Of a DNA stretch of 64,000 nt, positions 17,000 to 24,868 are shown in pieces. Where the stretch lies: contig JAXLUM010000003.1 of NCBI GenBank assembly GCA_046329515.1, positions 398,292-462,291 of the forward strand, read 5' to 3'. How positions within the stretch are numbered: position 1 is the first letter of the stretch; each line of letters opens with the position of its first letter. The notes under the pieces are model-generated. The model was not told where the DNA came from, ran no database searches, and was given only the letters and a program-made list of their open reading frames with translations. This DNA comes from Bog-950 sp046329515 (GTDB lineage: Bacteria > Bacteroidota > Bacteroidia > Chitinophagales > LD1). The translations under genes and the position numbers were made by a program.

Positions 17000-17740
17000 A
17001 TGAACCAAAGTAACACTGCCGACCCCAAGAGAACGGCGCTTATTTTTTTTCTTGTAGCAATTGTTATTGCTGTAGGCGCCGTGGCTCTCTACTTAAACTA
17101 TAAGAACTTAAAATACGTAAATACAACGATTGAAGAGGCAGTTACCGCCAAGCAAAAACAAAAGGCCGATTATCTTATACTTAACGCAATAGCCCTTTGG
17201 CCACAAGCGGTTTCACTCAAAAAAACAGAAGATAGCAAGTTCAGCCAATTGATATGCTATGTGCCTTTGGTTGATTCTAACTGGACAGAAGAAAAGAGTG
17301 TAAGTTATTTTGCCTGTATAGATATTTACGGCAGCGATGCGGTCCGGGAGGGTCTTGACGGATTCTTTAGTTCAGATTATGGGATTAGGGAAGATCGTGC
17401 CGGAGACATTATGGATTCACTATTGAGTTTGCCTTACGAGCGTGTAACAATTAAAGGAAGAGTTGATGATCATATGGAGGCCCTGGCTTATTCCGACATG
17501 AAGAAAAAAGCGGGTATTAAACCTGCATTAAGAAGTGACTTGCAAATTATTGCATACAATCAAGATGCAAACGATGGATTTGGGGCGCTTTTCGTAGCGG
17601 CAATAAGCCTTGTTTGTTTTTGCCTCTCGGTATTTTATTTCAGAAAGTATAAGACGGAGCAGGAAATTATAAAGCAACGTTTGCTGGAAGAATATCAGCC
17701 TTACGACAATTTAAGCGATGTTGGTCAAAACCGACCTTAA
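17000..17740 (+). CDS. Unrecognised protein with two membrane helices
   Basis: 246 residues, no family recognised. One helix near the N-terminus (about 12-35), an extracytoplasmic-looking central part of ~150 residues containing DRAGDIMDSLLSLPYERV, and a second helix (about 192-215) followed by a charged cytoplasmic tail. It stands alone, preceded by a repeat-rich gap and followed by a convergent aminotransferase gene. Codon usage looks like its neighbours', and there are no internal stops, so I take it as real. Confidence 0.6.
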   Translation: MNQSNTADPKRTALIFFLVAIVIAVGAVALYLNYKNLKYVNTTIEEAVTAKQKQKADYLILNAIALWPQAVSLKKTEDSKFSQLICYVPLVDSNWTEEKSVSYFACIDIYGSDAVREGLDGFFSSDYGIREDRAGDIMDSLLSLPYERVTIKGRVDDHMEALAYSDMKKKAGIKPALRSDLQIIAYNQDANDGFGALFVAAISLVCFCLSVFYFRKYKTEQEIIKQRLLEEYQPYDNLSDVGQNRP

Positions 17741-17794
17741 ATTAAGAAGCGTTAACCCCTCAACGAAATCTTAAAGTAACAACAGCAATAAAGA

Positions 17795-18997
17795 TTAATT
17801 CTTAGCTACTACTGCGTACGCTTTTAAACCTTCAGCTAAACATTCAACGGCAGCTTTAAGGTCGTTAGCGTTTAATACATATGCTATGCGCACCTGCTTT
17901 TTGCCTGAGGCGGTAGTTGAGTAAAAGCCAGAAGCGGGGGCCATCATAACTGTTGCACCCTTGTGGCTAAAGCTTTCCAGCATCCACTGGCAGAATTCAT
18001 CAGTATCGTTTACGGGTAACTCGGCAACGGCGTAGAAGGCACCACCGGGATTGGGGCATTTAACACCGGGTATTTTGTTTAACTCTTCAATAAGTACATC
18101 GCGGCGCTTTTGATATTCGGTTACAATGCTGTCGTAATATTCTTTGCCAAGGTCAAAGAGGTCTTCGCCGGCAATTTGTCCTAAGCTTGGCGGGCTTAAA
18201 CGCGCCTGGCCGAATTTGAGGGCCGCGTTAAGAATATCTTTGTTACGCGTTACCAATGCACCTATACGTGCACCACAGGCACTAAAACGTTTTGATATGG
18301 AATCAAACACTACAACATGTTGGTCCATTCCTTCAAGGTTTAACGCACTATAGAAAGTTTTACCGCCGTAAAGGAACTCGCGGTATACTTCATCCACAAA
18401 CAGGAAGAGGTCGTGCTTTAAACATATTTCTCGCAGGGTAAGTAATTCCTCTATGCTGTATAAATAACCGGTTGGGTTATTGGGGTTGCAGATAAGGATA
18501 GCTTTTGTTTTAGGCGTAATAGCCTTTTCAAAATCGGAAATGGCAGGCAAGGCAAAACCATTTTCAATGGAGGTTGGAATAGGCTTTACCTTAATATCAC
18601 CCGCCATGGCAAAGCTTATGTAGTTAGCATACATAGGCTCGGGGATGATAATTTCATCGTCATCATCCAGGCAGCTCATCATGCCAAAGGAAAGCGCCTC
18701 GCTGGCACCTTCGGTAATCATAAAGTTTGATGCATCTACATTTATACCTATGCTGTTGTAGTAGCCCGCAAATTTTTTGCGGTAGCTTTCAAAGCCATTG
18801 CTTGGGCAGTATTCCAGCACCTTTATATCCATGCTTTTCAGCGTATCCCAAAATACTTTTGGTGTTTCAATATCCGGTTGACCAATATTAAGGTGATAAA
18901 CTTTGGTGCCTTTCTTTTTTGCGGCATCGGCATAAGGAACCAGTTTACGGATAGGAGAGGCGGGCATTTGATGGCCCTTTACTGAAATTTTAGGCAT
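17795..18997 (-). CDS. PLP-dependent aminotransferase, class I/II
   Basis: 400 residues. Fold type I motifs: NIGQPDIETP (37-46), TEGASEAL, NPNNPTG (171-177), DEVY (202-205) and the PLP-binding Lys236 in DSISKRFSACGARIG. It resembles aspartate or aromatic aminotransferases of the Igamma subgroup. It transfers an amino group from an amino acid to a 2-oxo acid in the cytoplasm; the substrate cannot be fixed by sequence. Monocistronic on the minus strand. Confidence 0.85.
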   Translation of the reverse strand: MPKISVKGHQMPASPIRKLVPYADAAKKKGTKVYHLNIGQPDIETPKVFWDTLKSMDIKVLEYCPSNGFESYRKKFAGYYNSIGINVDASNFMITEGASEALSFGMMSCLDDDDEIIIPEPMYANYISFAMAGDIKVKPIPTSIENGFALPAISDFEKAITPKTKAILICNPNNPTGYLYSIEELLTLREICLKHDLFLFVDEVYREFLYGGKTFYSALNLEGMDQHVVVFDSISKRFSACGARIGALVTRNKDILNAALKFGQARLSPPSLGQIAGEDLFDLGKEYYDSIVTEYQKRRDVLIEELNKIPGVKCPNPGGAFYAVAELPVNDTDEFCQWMLESFSHKGATVMMAPASGFYSTTASGKKQVRIAYVLNANDLKAAVECLAEGLKAYAVVAKN

Positions 18998-19138
18998 AGC
19001 GTAAAAATTGCTGTGCGAAGTAAGTAAAAATTGAAGGCTTGCCTAAATAAGGGCTATACTAACCCCTTGCGTCGCTAATTACTTATCCTATGAGCTTGCT
19101 CATGCCCCTTAAAAAAGGGTGGACAGTTATGTGCAATA

Positions 19139-19169
19139 AAAAACTCCGCCCTTTGGGAGCGGAGTTTTT
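19139..19169. terminator. Bidirectional terminator after the DUF1573 gene
   Basis: Arms AAAAACTCCGC and GCGGAGTTTTT form an 11-bp stem with an A-tract and a T-tract on either side. It lies 18 bp past the stop of the minus-strand DUF1573 gene. Confidence 0.75.
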
Positions 19170-19186
19170 ATAAGCTTATGTGAAAA

Positions 19187-19651
19187 TTAGTTTTTAGGTG
19201 CCAGCATTGAAGGCGCTTCTAAAGGAACGCTCTTAGCGGGGTCTTCTTTAACAACTTCACCTTTAATGGTAATAACGCGGTTAGGTGTATCGGAGTTAGA
19301 AGTAATAGTTATGCTTTTGGTAAATGGTCCGGGGCGGCCTTGTGTATTGTATGTAACTACAATAGTGGCATCCTTACCGGGCAGTATTGGTTCCTTAGGC
19401 CAGCTTGGGGTAGTGCAACCGCAGCTTGCGCGCACGTTGCTTAAAATTAAAGGTTCCTTACCGGGGTTGCTGAACTTAAATTCGTGTGTGGCTTGCGGGC
19501 CTTCAGGCACTTCGCCAAAATCGAAGCTTTCTTCTTTAAAAGCAAGTTTAGGCGCGTTAGGATTGGGCGCAGCCGTTTCTTCTTTCTTTGCTTCCTGCGC
19601 AAATACGCTTACTGCTGTAAATAGTAAAAATGCAGCCAGAAAATTCTTCAT
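19187..19651 (-). CDS. Secreted DUF1573 domain protein
   Basis: 154 residues. Signal peptide MKNFLAAFLLFTAVSVFAQ, a Pro/Glu-rich linker, then one DUF1573 domain (about 35-135): FDFGEVPEGPQATHEFKFSNPGKEPLILSNV, RASCGCTTP and TFNTQG-like VVTYNTQGRPG. The family is an immunoglobulin-like extracytoplasmic domain abundant in Bacteroidota, function unknown. A TATTTTTG -7 element on the minus strand at 19673-19680 fits a short leader. Confidence 0.85.
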   Translation of the reverse strand: MKNFLAAFLLFTAVSVFAQEAKKEETAAPNPNAPKLAFKEESFDFGEVPEGPQATHEFKFSNPGKEPLILSNVRASCGCTTPSWPKEPILPGKDATIVVTYNTQGRPGPFTKSITITSNSDTPNRVITIKGEVVKEDPAKSVPLEAPSMLAPKN

Positions 19652-19672
19652 AGTTCGAAAAGTTTATGTGCT

Positions 19673-19680
19673 CAAAAATA
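19673..19680 (-). promoter_or_regulatory. -7 element of the DUF1573 gene
   Basis: TATTTTTG matches TAnnTTTG exactly and lies 21 nt before the start codon. No spaced TTG is visible. Confidence 0.4.
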
Positions 19681-19820
19681 AATTTCTGCCTCTATTTTTT
19701 ACGGCTTTTTAAAAAGCAGCTTTTAGCTGTTAACAACATTTAAAGCCTTTGGCAAGCAGCAGGAATACAAAATACAAGAGATAACCACTTAGAGCACTTA
19801 GAACACAAAGCATTACAATT

Positions 19821-19873
19821 GGAATACAAGTTATACCACAAAGGCGCTAAGAGCGCAAAGAATACAAGTTATA
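19821..19873. repeat. Short repeats in A-rich intergenic DNA
   Basis: GAATACAAGTTATA occurs at 19822-19835 and again at 19860-19873. Between and before them lie related phrases with CCACTTAGAGCAC and CACAAAG. This kind of repetitive A-rich spacer is seen between Bacteroidota genes; no function is evident. Confidence 0.35.
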
Positions 19874-19889
19874 AAGGACTTATAGCTAT

Positions 19890-20591
19890 CTAAATATCTC
19901 CCAACATAGGGCGTAGAATAACTTCTTCTACCACGGTATTATCGGAGAGATGATAGATGTCCCATATAAGTTTAGCCACATCTTCACTTTTCATAAACCG
20001 GCTTTCGGGCAGGCCGCTGCCGCTCCAGCTATCGGTATAGGTTGCCCCGGGTATTAGGGCGGTAACTTTTATTTGGTGTGCTTTTAGTTCTTCGCGCAGG
20101 GCCTTACTTAAGCCCATTAAGGCAAATTTTGAAATACTGTATGAACCGCCATTGTGGTATTCTTTTATGCCTGCCACGGAACTGATATTAAAAATGTGAC
20201 CCTGTTTTTTGCGCAACATAGCGGGTAATAAGGCGCGGCTTAGGTTATAAGCGCTATACAGGTTGGTTTCAATCAGCTTTTCCAAAGCGCCATCTTCTTC
20301 ATTAATTACCTGGCCGGGTATAAATATGCCGGCATTGTTTACCAGTATGTCGGCGGCGCCGAATTGCTTATTTACTTTTTCGGCAAAGTCTGCCAGTTGT
20401 GCTTTGTTGCTTACATCGCAGGCGTGAATAAGGATTGTAGATTTGGGGTTGTTTAGTTTAGCCTGCAGTTCCTCTAAATCTTTTTGGGTGCGGGCGCAAA
20501 GGGCCAGGTTAAAGCCTTCAGCCGCAAATTTTTCAGCAATGGCGCGGCCTATGCCTTTGGTAGCTCCCGTAATTACAATGCATTTATTCAT
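19890..20591 (-). CDS. Short-chain dehydrogenase/reductase
   Basis: 233 residues, classical SDR. Cofactor motif TGATKGIG (8-15), NNAG (85-88), catalytic Ser137/138, Tyr151 and Lys155 (YSISK). Arg34 after the second strand suggests NADP(H) preference. The substrate is unknown; the family includes 3-ketoacyl reductases and sepiapterin reductase-like enzymes. Divergent to the MlaE-type gene, sharing a 99-bp promoter region. Confidence 0.85.
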   Translation of the reverse strand: MNKCIVITGATKGIGRAIAEKFAAEGFNLALCARTQKDLEELQAKLNNPKSTILIHACDVSNKAQLADFAEKVNKQFGAADILVNNAGIFIPGQVINEEDGALEKLIETNLYSAYNLSRALLPAMLRKKQGHIFNISSVAGIKEYHNGGSYSISKFALMGLSKALREELKAHQIKVTALIPGATYTDSWSGSGLPESRFMKSEDVAKLIWDIYHLSDNTVVEEVILRPMLGDI

Positions 20592-20595
20592 GCTT

Positions 20596-20603
20596 CAAAC
20601 TTA
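20596..20603 (-). promoter_or_regulatory. -7 element of the SDR gene
   Basis: TAAGTTTG matches TAnnTTTG exactly and lies only 4 nt before the ATG, predicting a leaderless or nearly leaderless mRNA. Confidence 0.4.
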
Positions 20604-20674
20604 ACATTAGCAATTATAAGTGCGAAGAATGTTGACAGGCAGAAGGCTTACCTGCTATCCTTGCCACTTTCTTT

Positions 20675-20682
20675 TATATTAG
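20675..20682 (+). promoter_or_regulatory. -7-like element before the MlaE-type gene
   Basis: TATATTAG, one mismatch to TAnnTTTG, lies 8 nt before the ATG at 20691. Confidence 0.3.
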
Positions 20683-20690
20683 CGCGGTTT

Positions 20691-21434
20691 ATGCTAAAGC
20701 CCTTTGCCATACTTGGTAAGTACCTTATACTAATGCGAAATGTATTAGCAAAGCCTGAAAAGGCCGGTATGTACTGGAAGGAGATATTCCGCCAGTGCCA
20801 CGATATTGGGGTAGGTTCACTAAGTATTATTGCCATTATAGCCACCTTTGTAGGGGCAGTAACGGCGGTGCAGTTCAGCTATCAGTTACGCAGTATTAGC
20901 CTGGTACCTATGTGGTGGGTGGGCAGTATTGTGCGTAAATCAATGATTCTGGAATTGGCGCCAACCATTTCTGCGCTGTTGTTAGCAGGTAAGGTAGGCT
21001 CTAATATTGCTTCGGAATTGGGCAGTATGCGCACCACCGAGCAGATTGATGCCCTTGAAATTATGGGTGTAAACACGCCCGGTTTTTTAATTGGGCCGAA
21101 AGTAATTGCCGGTGTTTTAATGGTGCCTATGCTGGTGGTTATTGCCGTGTTTTTAGGTATTAGCGGCGGCTTAGTGGCAGGTATAGTAGGTGGTTATTAC
21201 TCGCCGGCAGAATACCTGCGCGGGGTTACAGACTTTTTTGCCCCTAAGGATGTAAACATTATGCTGATAAAATCGGTGTTGTTCGGTTATATACTTTCAT
21301 CAGTAGCCTGCTATAAGGGTTTTACTGTAGAAGGCGGCGCCATTGAAATTGGTAAGGCCAGCACCCAGGCTGTGGTTTTCAGCAGTATATTCATCATAAT
21401 CGTTAACTTTTTTGTAGCCTTTTTAATGCTGTGA
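20691..21434 (+). CDS. MlaE-type lipid ABC transporter permease
   Basis: 247 residues from the ATG at 20691; the frame extends upstream into the antisense of the SDR gene, so the shorter start is chosen. MlaE signatures: IIAIIATFVGAVTAVQFSYQL, ELAPTISALLLAGKVGSNIASELGSMRTTEQIDALEIMGVN and about five membrane helices. With the ATPase that overlaps it by 4 nt it forms the inner-membrane core of an MCE/Mla-type system moving phospholipid between the membranes. No MCE substrate-binding gene follows, so that partner must be elsewhere. Confidence 0.87.
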   Translation: MLKPFAILGKYLILMRNVLAKPEKAGMYWKEIFRQCHDIGVGSLSIIAIIATFVGAVTAVQFSYQLRSISLVPMWWVGSIVRKSMILELAPTISALLLAGKVGSNIASELGSMRTTEQIDALEIMGVNTPGFLIGPKVIAGVLMVPMLVVIAVFLGISGGLVAGIVGGYYSPAEYLRGVTDFFAPKDVNIMLIKSVLFGYILSSVACYKGFTVEGGAIEIGKASTQAVVFSSIFIIIVNFFVAFLML

Positions 21435-22189
21435 TTGAGATTAAGAACATAAAAAAGAGTTTCGGTCAGCAGCAGGTGTTGAAAGGAGTAAGTGCCACTT
21501 TTGAAGATGGTAAGTGTAACCTTATCATTGGTAAATCGGGCTCCGGTAAAACGGTTACTCTTAAGTGCATGGTGGGCCTTTTTGAGCCCGATGAGGGCAG
21601 TATATGGTACGATAACCGGAATATAACGGCTATGAGCTTTAAGGAGCGCAAAACCATACGCCGCGAAATAGGAATGCTTTTTCAGGGCACGGCCCTTTTT
21701 GATAGTATGACGGTGGAGGAGAATGTGCGCTTTCCGCTGGATATGTTTACCAACAAAACGGATGAAGAAAAGCGCGAGCGCGTTAACTTTTGTCTGCGCC
21801 GGGTAAACATGGATAATACCAATAAGAAGTACCCGGGTGAGCTTTCGGGCGGTATGAAGAAGCGGGTAGGTATTGCGCGGGCTATTGTAATGAACCCCAA
21901 ATACCTGTTTTGCGATGAGCCCAATAGCGGTTTGGACCCTAAAACCAGCCTTGTAATTGACCATTTAATACAGGAGTTAACCCAAGAATACGGTATGACC
22001 ACGGTTATTAACACCCATGACATGAACAGCGTAATGGGAATAGGAGATAAGGTGGTATTTATACACAATGGCCTGAAGTATTGGGAAGGTACCAACAAGG
22101 AAATTTTGCAGATTACCGAAGGTGAACTTTATGATTTTATATTCGCATCGGAATTTTTGAAAGAGCTTCGCGCCCACGCTAAGTTTTAA
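21431..22189 (+). CDS. MlaF-type ABC transporter ATP-binding protein
   Basis: 252 residues; the start is GTG at 21431, within the stop of the permease gene (GTGA overlap). Walker A GKSGSGKT (34-41), Q-loop LFQGTALFDSMT, signature LSGGM (138-142), Walker B LFCDEP (159-164), H-loop NTHDM. The LFQ(G/S)xALFDSMTVxENV stretch is typical of MlaF. It powers the lipid transporter with the permease upstream. Confidence 0.88.
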   Translation: MIEIKNIKKSFGQQQVLKGVSATFEDGKCNLIIGKSGSGKTVTLKCMVGLFEPDEGSIWYDNRNITAMSFKERKTIRREIGMLFQGTALFDSMTVEENVRFPLDMFTNKTDEEKRERVNFCLRRVNMDNTNKKYPGELSGGMKKRVGIARAIVMNPKYLFCDEPNSGLDPKTSLVIDHLIQELTQEYGMTTVINTHDMNSVMGIGDKVVFIHNGLKYWEGTNKEILQITEGELYDFIFASEFLKELRAHAKF

Positions 22190-22207
22190 CATTAAAATAA
22201 GAATGCC

Positions 22208-23098
22208 ATGAGCGTTTTAGTAAATAAGAACTCGAAGATTGTTGTGCAGGGGTTTACCGGTAAAGAGGGAACTTTTCATGCCACACAAATGATTGAATAC
22301 GGCACTAATGTAATTGGTGGCGTTACCCCCGGTAAAGGCGGCGAAAAGCACCTGGATAAGCCGGTGTTTAATACTGTTGCCGATGCACGTAAGGCTACAG
22401 GCTGCAACGTGAGTATAATATTTGTACCCCCTGCATTTGCAGGCGATGCTATAATGGAAGCTGCTGACGCCGGTGTGGAATTAGTGGTTTGTATTACTGA
22501 AGGCATACCTGTGCAGGATATGGTGAAAGTTAAAAGCTACCTGGCTGATAAAAACACCCGTTTAATTGGCCCTAACTGCCCCGGCGTTATTACACCGGGC
22601 GAGGCTAAGGTGGGCATTATGCCGGGTTTTGTATTTAAGCAAGGCCGTGTAGGTATTGTTTCAAAATCAGGAACGTTGACGTATGAAGCGGCAGACCAGG
22701 TGGTAAAGGCCGGCCTTGGTGTTTCAACAGCTATTGGTATAGGTGGCGATCCTATTATTGGCACAACCACTAAAGAAGCGGTTGAGTTGTTTATGAATGA
22801 CCCTGACACTGACGGTATAATTATGATTGGTGAAATAGGCGGAAGCCTTGAAGCTGATGCTGCCCGTTGGATTAAGCAAAGCGGTAACAAGAAACCGGTA
22901 GTTGGCTTTATAGCCGGTCAAACGGCCCCTCCGGGACGCCGTATGGGTCATGCAGGCGCCATTATTGGCGGTAAAGATGATACAGCTGCCGCTAAAATGG
23001 CTATTATGCGTGAGTGTGGTTTACACGTAGTGGAATCGCCAGCCGGTATTGGTGAGTTAATGGCTAAGGTACTTGCAGGAAAAGCAAAAGGAGCTTAG
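22208..23098 (+). CDS. sucD: Succinate-CoA ligase, alpha subunit
   Basis: 296 residues, full length. CoA-binding Rossmann domain with VQGFTGKEGTFH, PNCPGVITPGE, and the phosphohistidine loop GHAGAI (His248). It forms succinate and ATP or GTP from succinyl-CoA in the citric acid cycle, together with a SucC beta subunit that is not in this window. It starts 19 nt after the MlaF-type gene and ends at a terminator. Confidence 0.95.
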   Translation: MSVLVNKNSKIVVQGFTGKEGTFHATQMIEYGTNVIGGVTPGKGGEKHLDKPVFNTVADARKATGCNVSIIFVPPAFAGDAIMEAADAGVELVVCITEGIPVQDMVKVKSYLADKNTRLIGPNCPGVITPGEAKVGIMPGFVFKQGRVGIVSKSGTLTYEAADQVVKAGLGVSTAIGIGGDPIIGTTTKEAVELFMNDPDTDGIIMIGEIGGSLEADAARWIKQSGNKKPVVGFIAGQTAPPGRRMGHAGAIIGGKDDTAAAKMAIMRECGLHVVESPAGIGELMAKVLAGKAKGA

Positions 23099-23121
23099 TT
23101 CTAATTTAAGCTTAGAAATAC

Positions 23122-23157
23122 AAAGCGGAATGCCGAAAAGGTGCTCCGCTTTTTTAT
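23122..23157 (+). terminator. Terminator after sucD
   Basis: 8-bp stem (AAAGCGGA with TCCGCTTT), 15-nt loop, followed by a T run. Confidence 0.6.
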
Positions 23158-23221
23158 TTAATGGAAAACCCTCCCCGGTATACGGAGTGGGCTAACCTTA
23201 AATAGTTGGCTGAGGTTGCTG

Positions 23222-24163
23222 CTAGCTTAAGCGCACTGAACCTTTGCCAATAACTTTGCCGCTTTGGTAAACTTCTACCCTGTATAAACCGGGGTCGGTA
23301 ATGTAGCGGGTCCAATAAAACACTACCTTTTTGTTGGTTTGGTTGTATTGTATGGTTTGCTTTTTAGTGAACTTAACGGGCTTGTCGTTTGCTGTTTCGG
23401 GTATTACACCGCTGCCTTGTTCGTCCACCGCAATTGTTTCACCACGCGGGTTAATAATGCGCACATATAAGTTAAGGGAACCGGGATCAATTACTTTATT
23501 AATGCCTGTTTCAAAACTAACTTTCAGCATATCCATAGCTTTCAATTTCTCTACCACTACTTCATCGCCGTTATTCTTTTTCTTAATGGCTTCTACATTC
23601 ACCTTGGCTATTTGAAGTAAAGAGCCGGCATCAACCTTGCGACCAAGGCTATCAGCCACTGTAGTTAACTTGGCGGTAACTTCTTTCTCAGCAGTAAGGC
23701 CGGTATAGAAGCTATCCTTTTCGTATGACAGTTGTTTATTCTGACCTTCTACTTCAGTAACACGTTGTTGAAGGTTAGCAATAGACACCTGGTATTCGCC
23801 AATCTTTTTGCGGGCAGAGCTTAATTCGGCAGCAGTAATGGTGTTTTGTTTGAACTGTTCTTCTAACTGCGCTTTTTCATCATCAATCATTTTTTGCTGC
23901 TCGTCAATTTTTTTATCCATCTCCGTATTCTGTCCGCGCAGTTTTTCAAGGTCGGCTTTCTTCTCATCCAACTCTGCCATTACACTTTGATATTCGTTGT
24001 TCAAATTCTCTTTTTCTACAATTACTACTTCCTTATCGTGTTTTTCGGTAAGTAATAAGTATAAGGTAATACCATTGGTTATGCCTAATACGGCCAGTGC
24101 GGCTATAAACAGAGTTTTCCAGGGTGCGGGCTTGCCCGGTTCGGGCTTTATTCCGGTTTCCAT
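23222..24163 (-). CDS. Membrane-anchored coiled-coil protein, unknown function
   Basis: 313 residues. A short Pro-rich cytoplasmic start, one membrane helix (about 18-38), then a long charged coiled coil (about 45-160) rich in Glu/Lys/Gln, and a C-terminal beta-rich domain (about 200-313) with LNLYVRIINPRGETIAVDEQ and FYWTRYITDPGLYRVEVYQSGKVIGKGSVRLS. It resembles a conserved Bacteroidota hypothetical; I know no function. Possibly an envelope structural or scaffolding protein. Confidence 0.72.
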   Translation of the reverse strand: METGIKPEPGKPAPWKTLFIAALAVLGITNGITLYLLLTEKHDKEVVIVEKENLNNEYQSVMAELDEKKADLEKLRGQNTEMDKKIDEQQKMIDDEKAQLEEQFKQNTITAAELSSARKKIGEYQVSIANLQQRVTEVEGQNKQLSYEKDSFYTGLTAEKEVTAKLTTVADSLGRKVDAGSLLQIAKVNVEAIKKKNNGDEVVVEKLKAMDMLKVSFETGINKVIDPGSLNLYVRIINPRGETIAVDEQGSGVIPETANDKPVKFTKKQTIQYNQTNKKVVFYWTRYITDPGLYRVEVYQSGKVIGKGSVRLS

Positions 24164-24253
24164 ATTTGTGGGTTTTAGTTGTGTGATGAAATAGTTTAGC
24201 TTCTTAAATCATATTGCCTCTTACCTATTTCAACTGTACCTTTTTGGGTTTAT

Positions 24254-24292
24254 TGTACAAAAAGCAAAGGGCAACCTTAAAAGGCTGCCCTT
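24254..24292 (-). terminator. Terminator after the cupredoxin gene
   Basis: 7-bp outer stem (24267-24273 with 24286-24292) with an inner CCTT/AAGG stem, then a T-rich tail on the minus strand. Confidence 0.55.
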
Positions 24293-24326
24293 GATTAATG
24301 GAACGGATAAAGTTTAATACCTTGAT

Positions 24327-24677
24327 TTACTGCACTATTACAGTGCCCTTCATAAAATTGTGAATGTTGCAATGGTAATGATAAGTGCCTGCTGTTGGAA
24401 ACTGCCTGCTGTAAGAAGCCCCCGCCTGTATATTGCCGCTATCCCAAATGGTAGTATCGCTGGTTACAGTGTGCGGTCCGTCATCTTTATTGCGCCATAC
24501 TACGGTGGAGTTAGCACTTACAGTTATAACTTCCGGGTTAAAGGCATCATCCTGTATCCAAACTTCGTTGGCCGGTGGTTTTTCTGTTTCTTTCTTGCAG
24601 CCGGTAATATTAAGTAGAATAATAAGCAACAAACCAAGGCCTATTGCCACAACAGCTTTCATCTTTATAGTACTCAT
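24327..24677 (-). CDS. Plastocyanin/cupredoxin-like lipoprotein
   Basis: 116 residues. N-terminal hydrophobic segment with lipobox NITGC (Cys27), so it is membrane-anchored. A single cupredoxin domain follows with all four type 1 copper ligands: His69 (GPHTV), Cys103, His106 and Met109 (YHCNIHNFM). It should carry electrons, probably in the periplasm. A second ATG at codon 6 is possible. Its redox partner is not obvious from the neighbours. Confidence 0.85.
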   Translation of the reverse strand: MSTIKMKAVVAIGLGLLLIILLNITGCKKETEKPPANEVWIQDDAFNPEVITVSANSTVVWRNKDDGPHTVTSDTTIWDSGNIQAGASYSRQFPTAGTYHYHCNIHNFMKGTVIVQ

Positions 24678-24868
24678 TGGTTTTGGTTTACGTTAACTAA
24701 TGTTGTTTGCTTAAAGGGTTACTACACCTGTATATACCATACAAACAAGCCGCCAAAACATAGTTGATAGAAAATCAAACAGTTATTTTTTAACAGTGCC
24801 AAAGCGGGGAAATAGCACAGCAATAGGGGGAAGAAAAGACTTAGTGCGAAATGAAGCCGGTAATTAGT

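Noticed and set aside
21311..21964. 217-codon open frame antisense to the MlaE/MlaF-type genes
   Set aside because: Shadow frame; both sense genes have full ABC transporter motifs.
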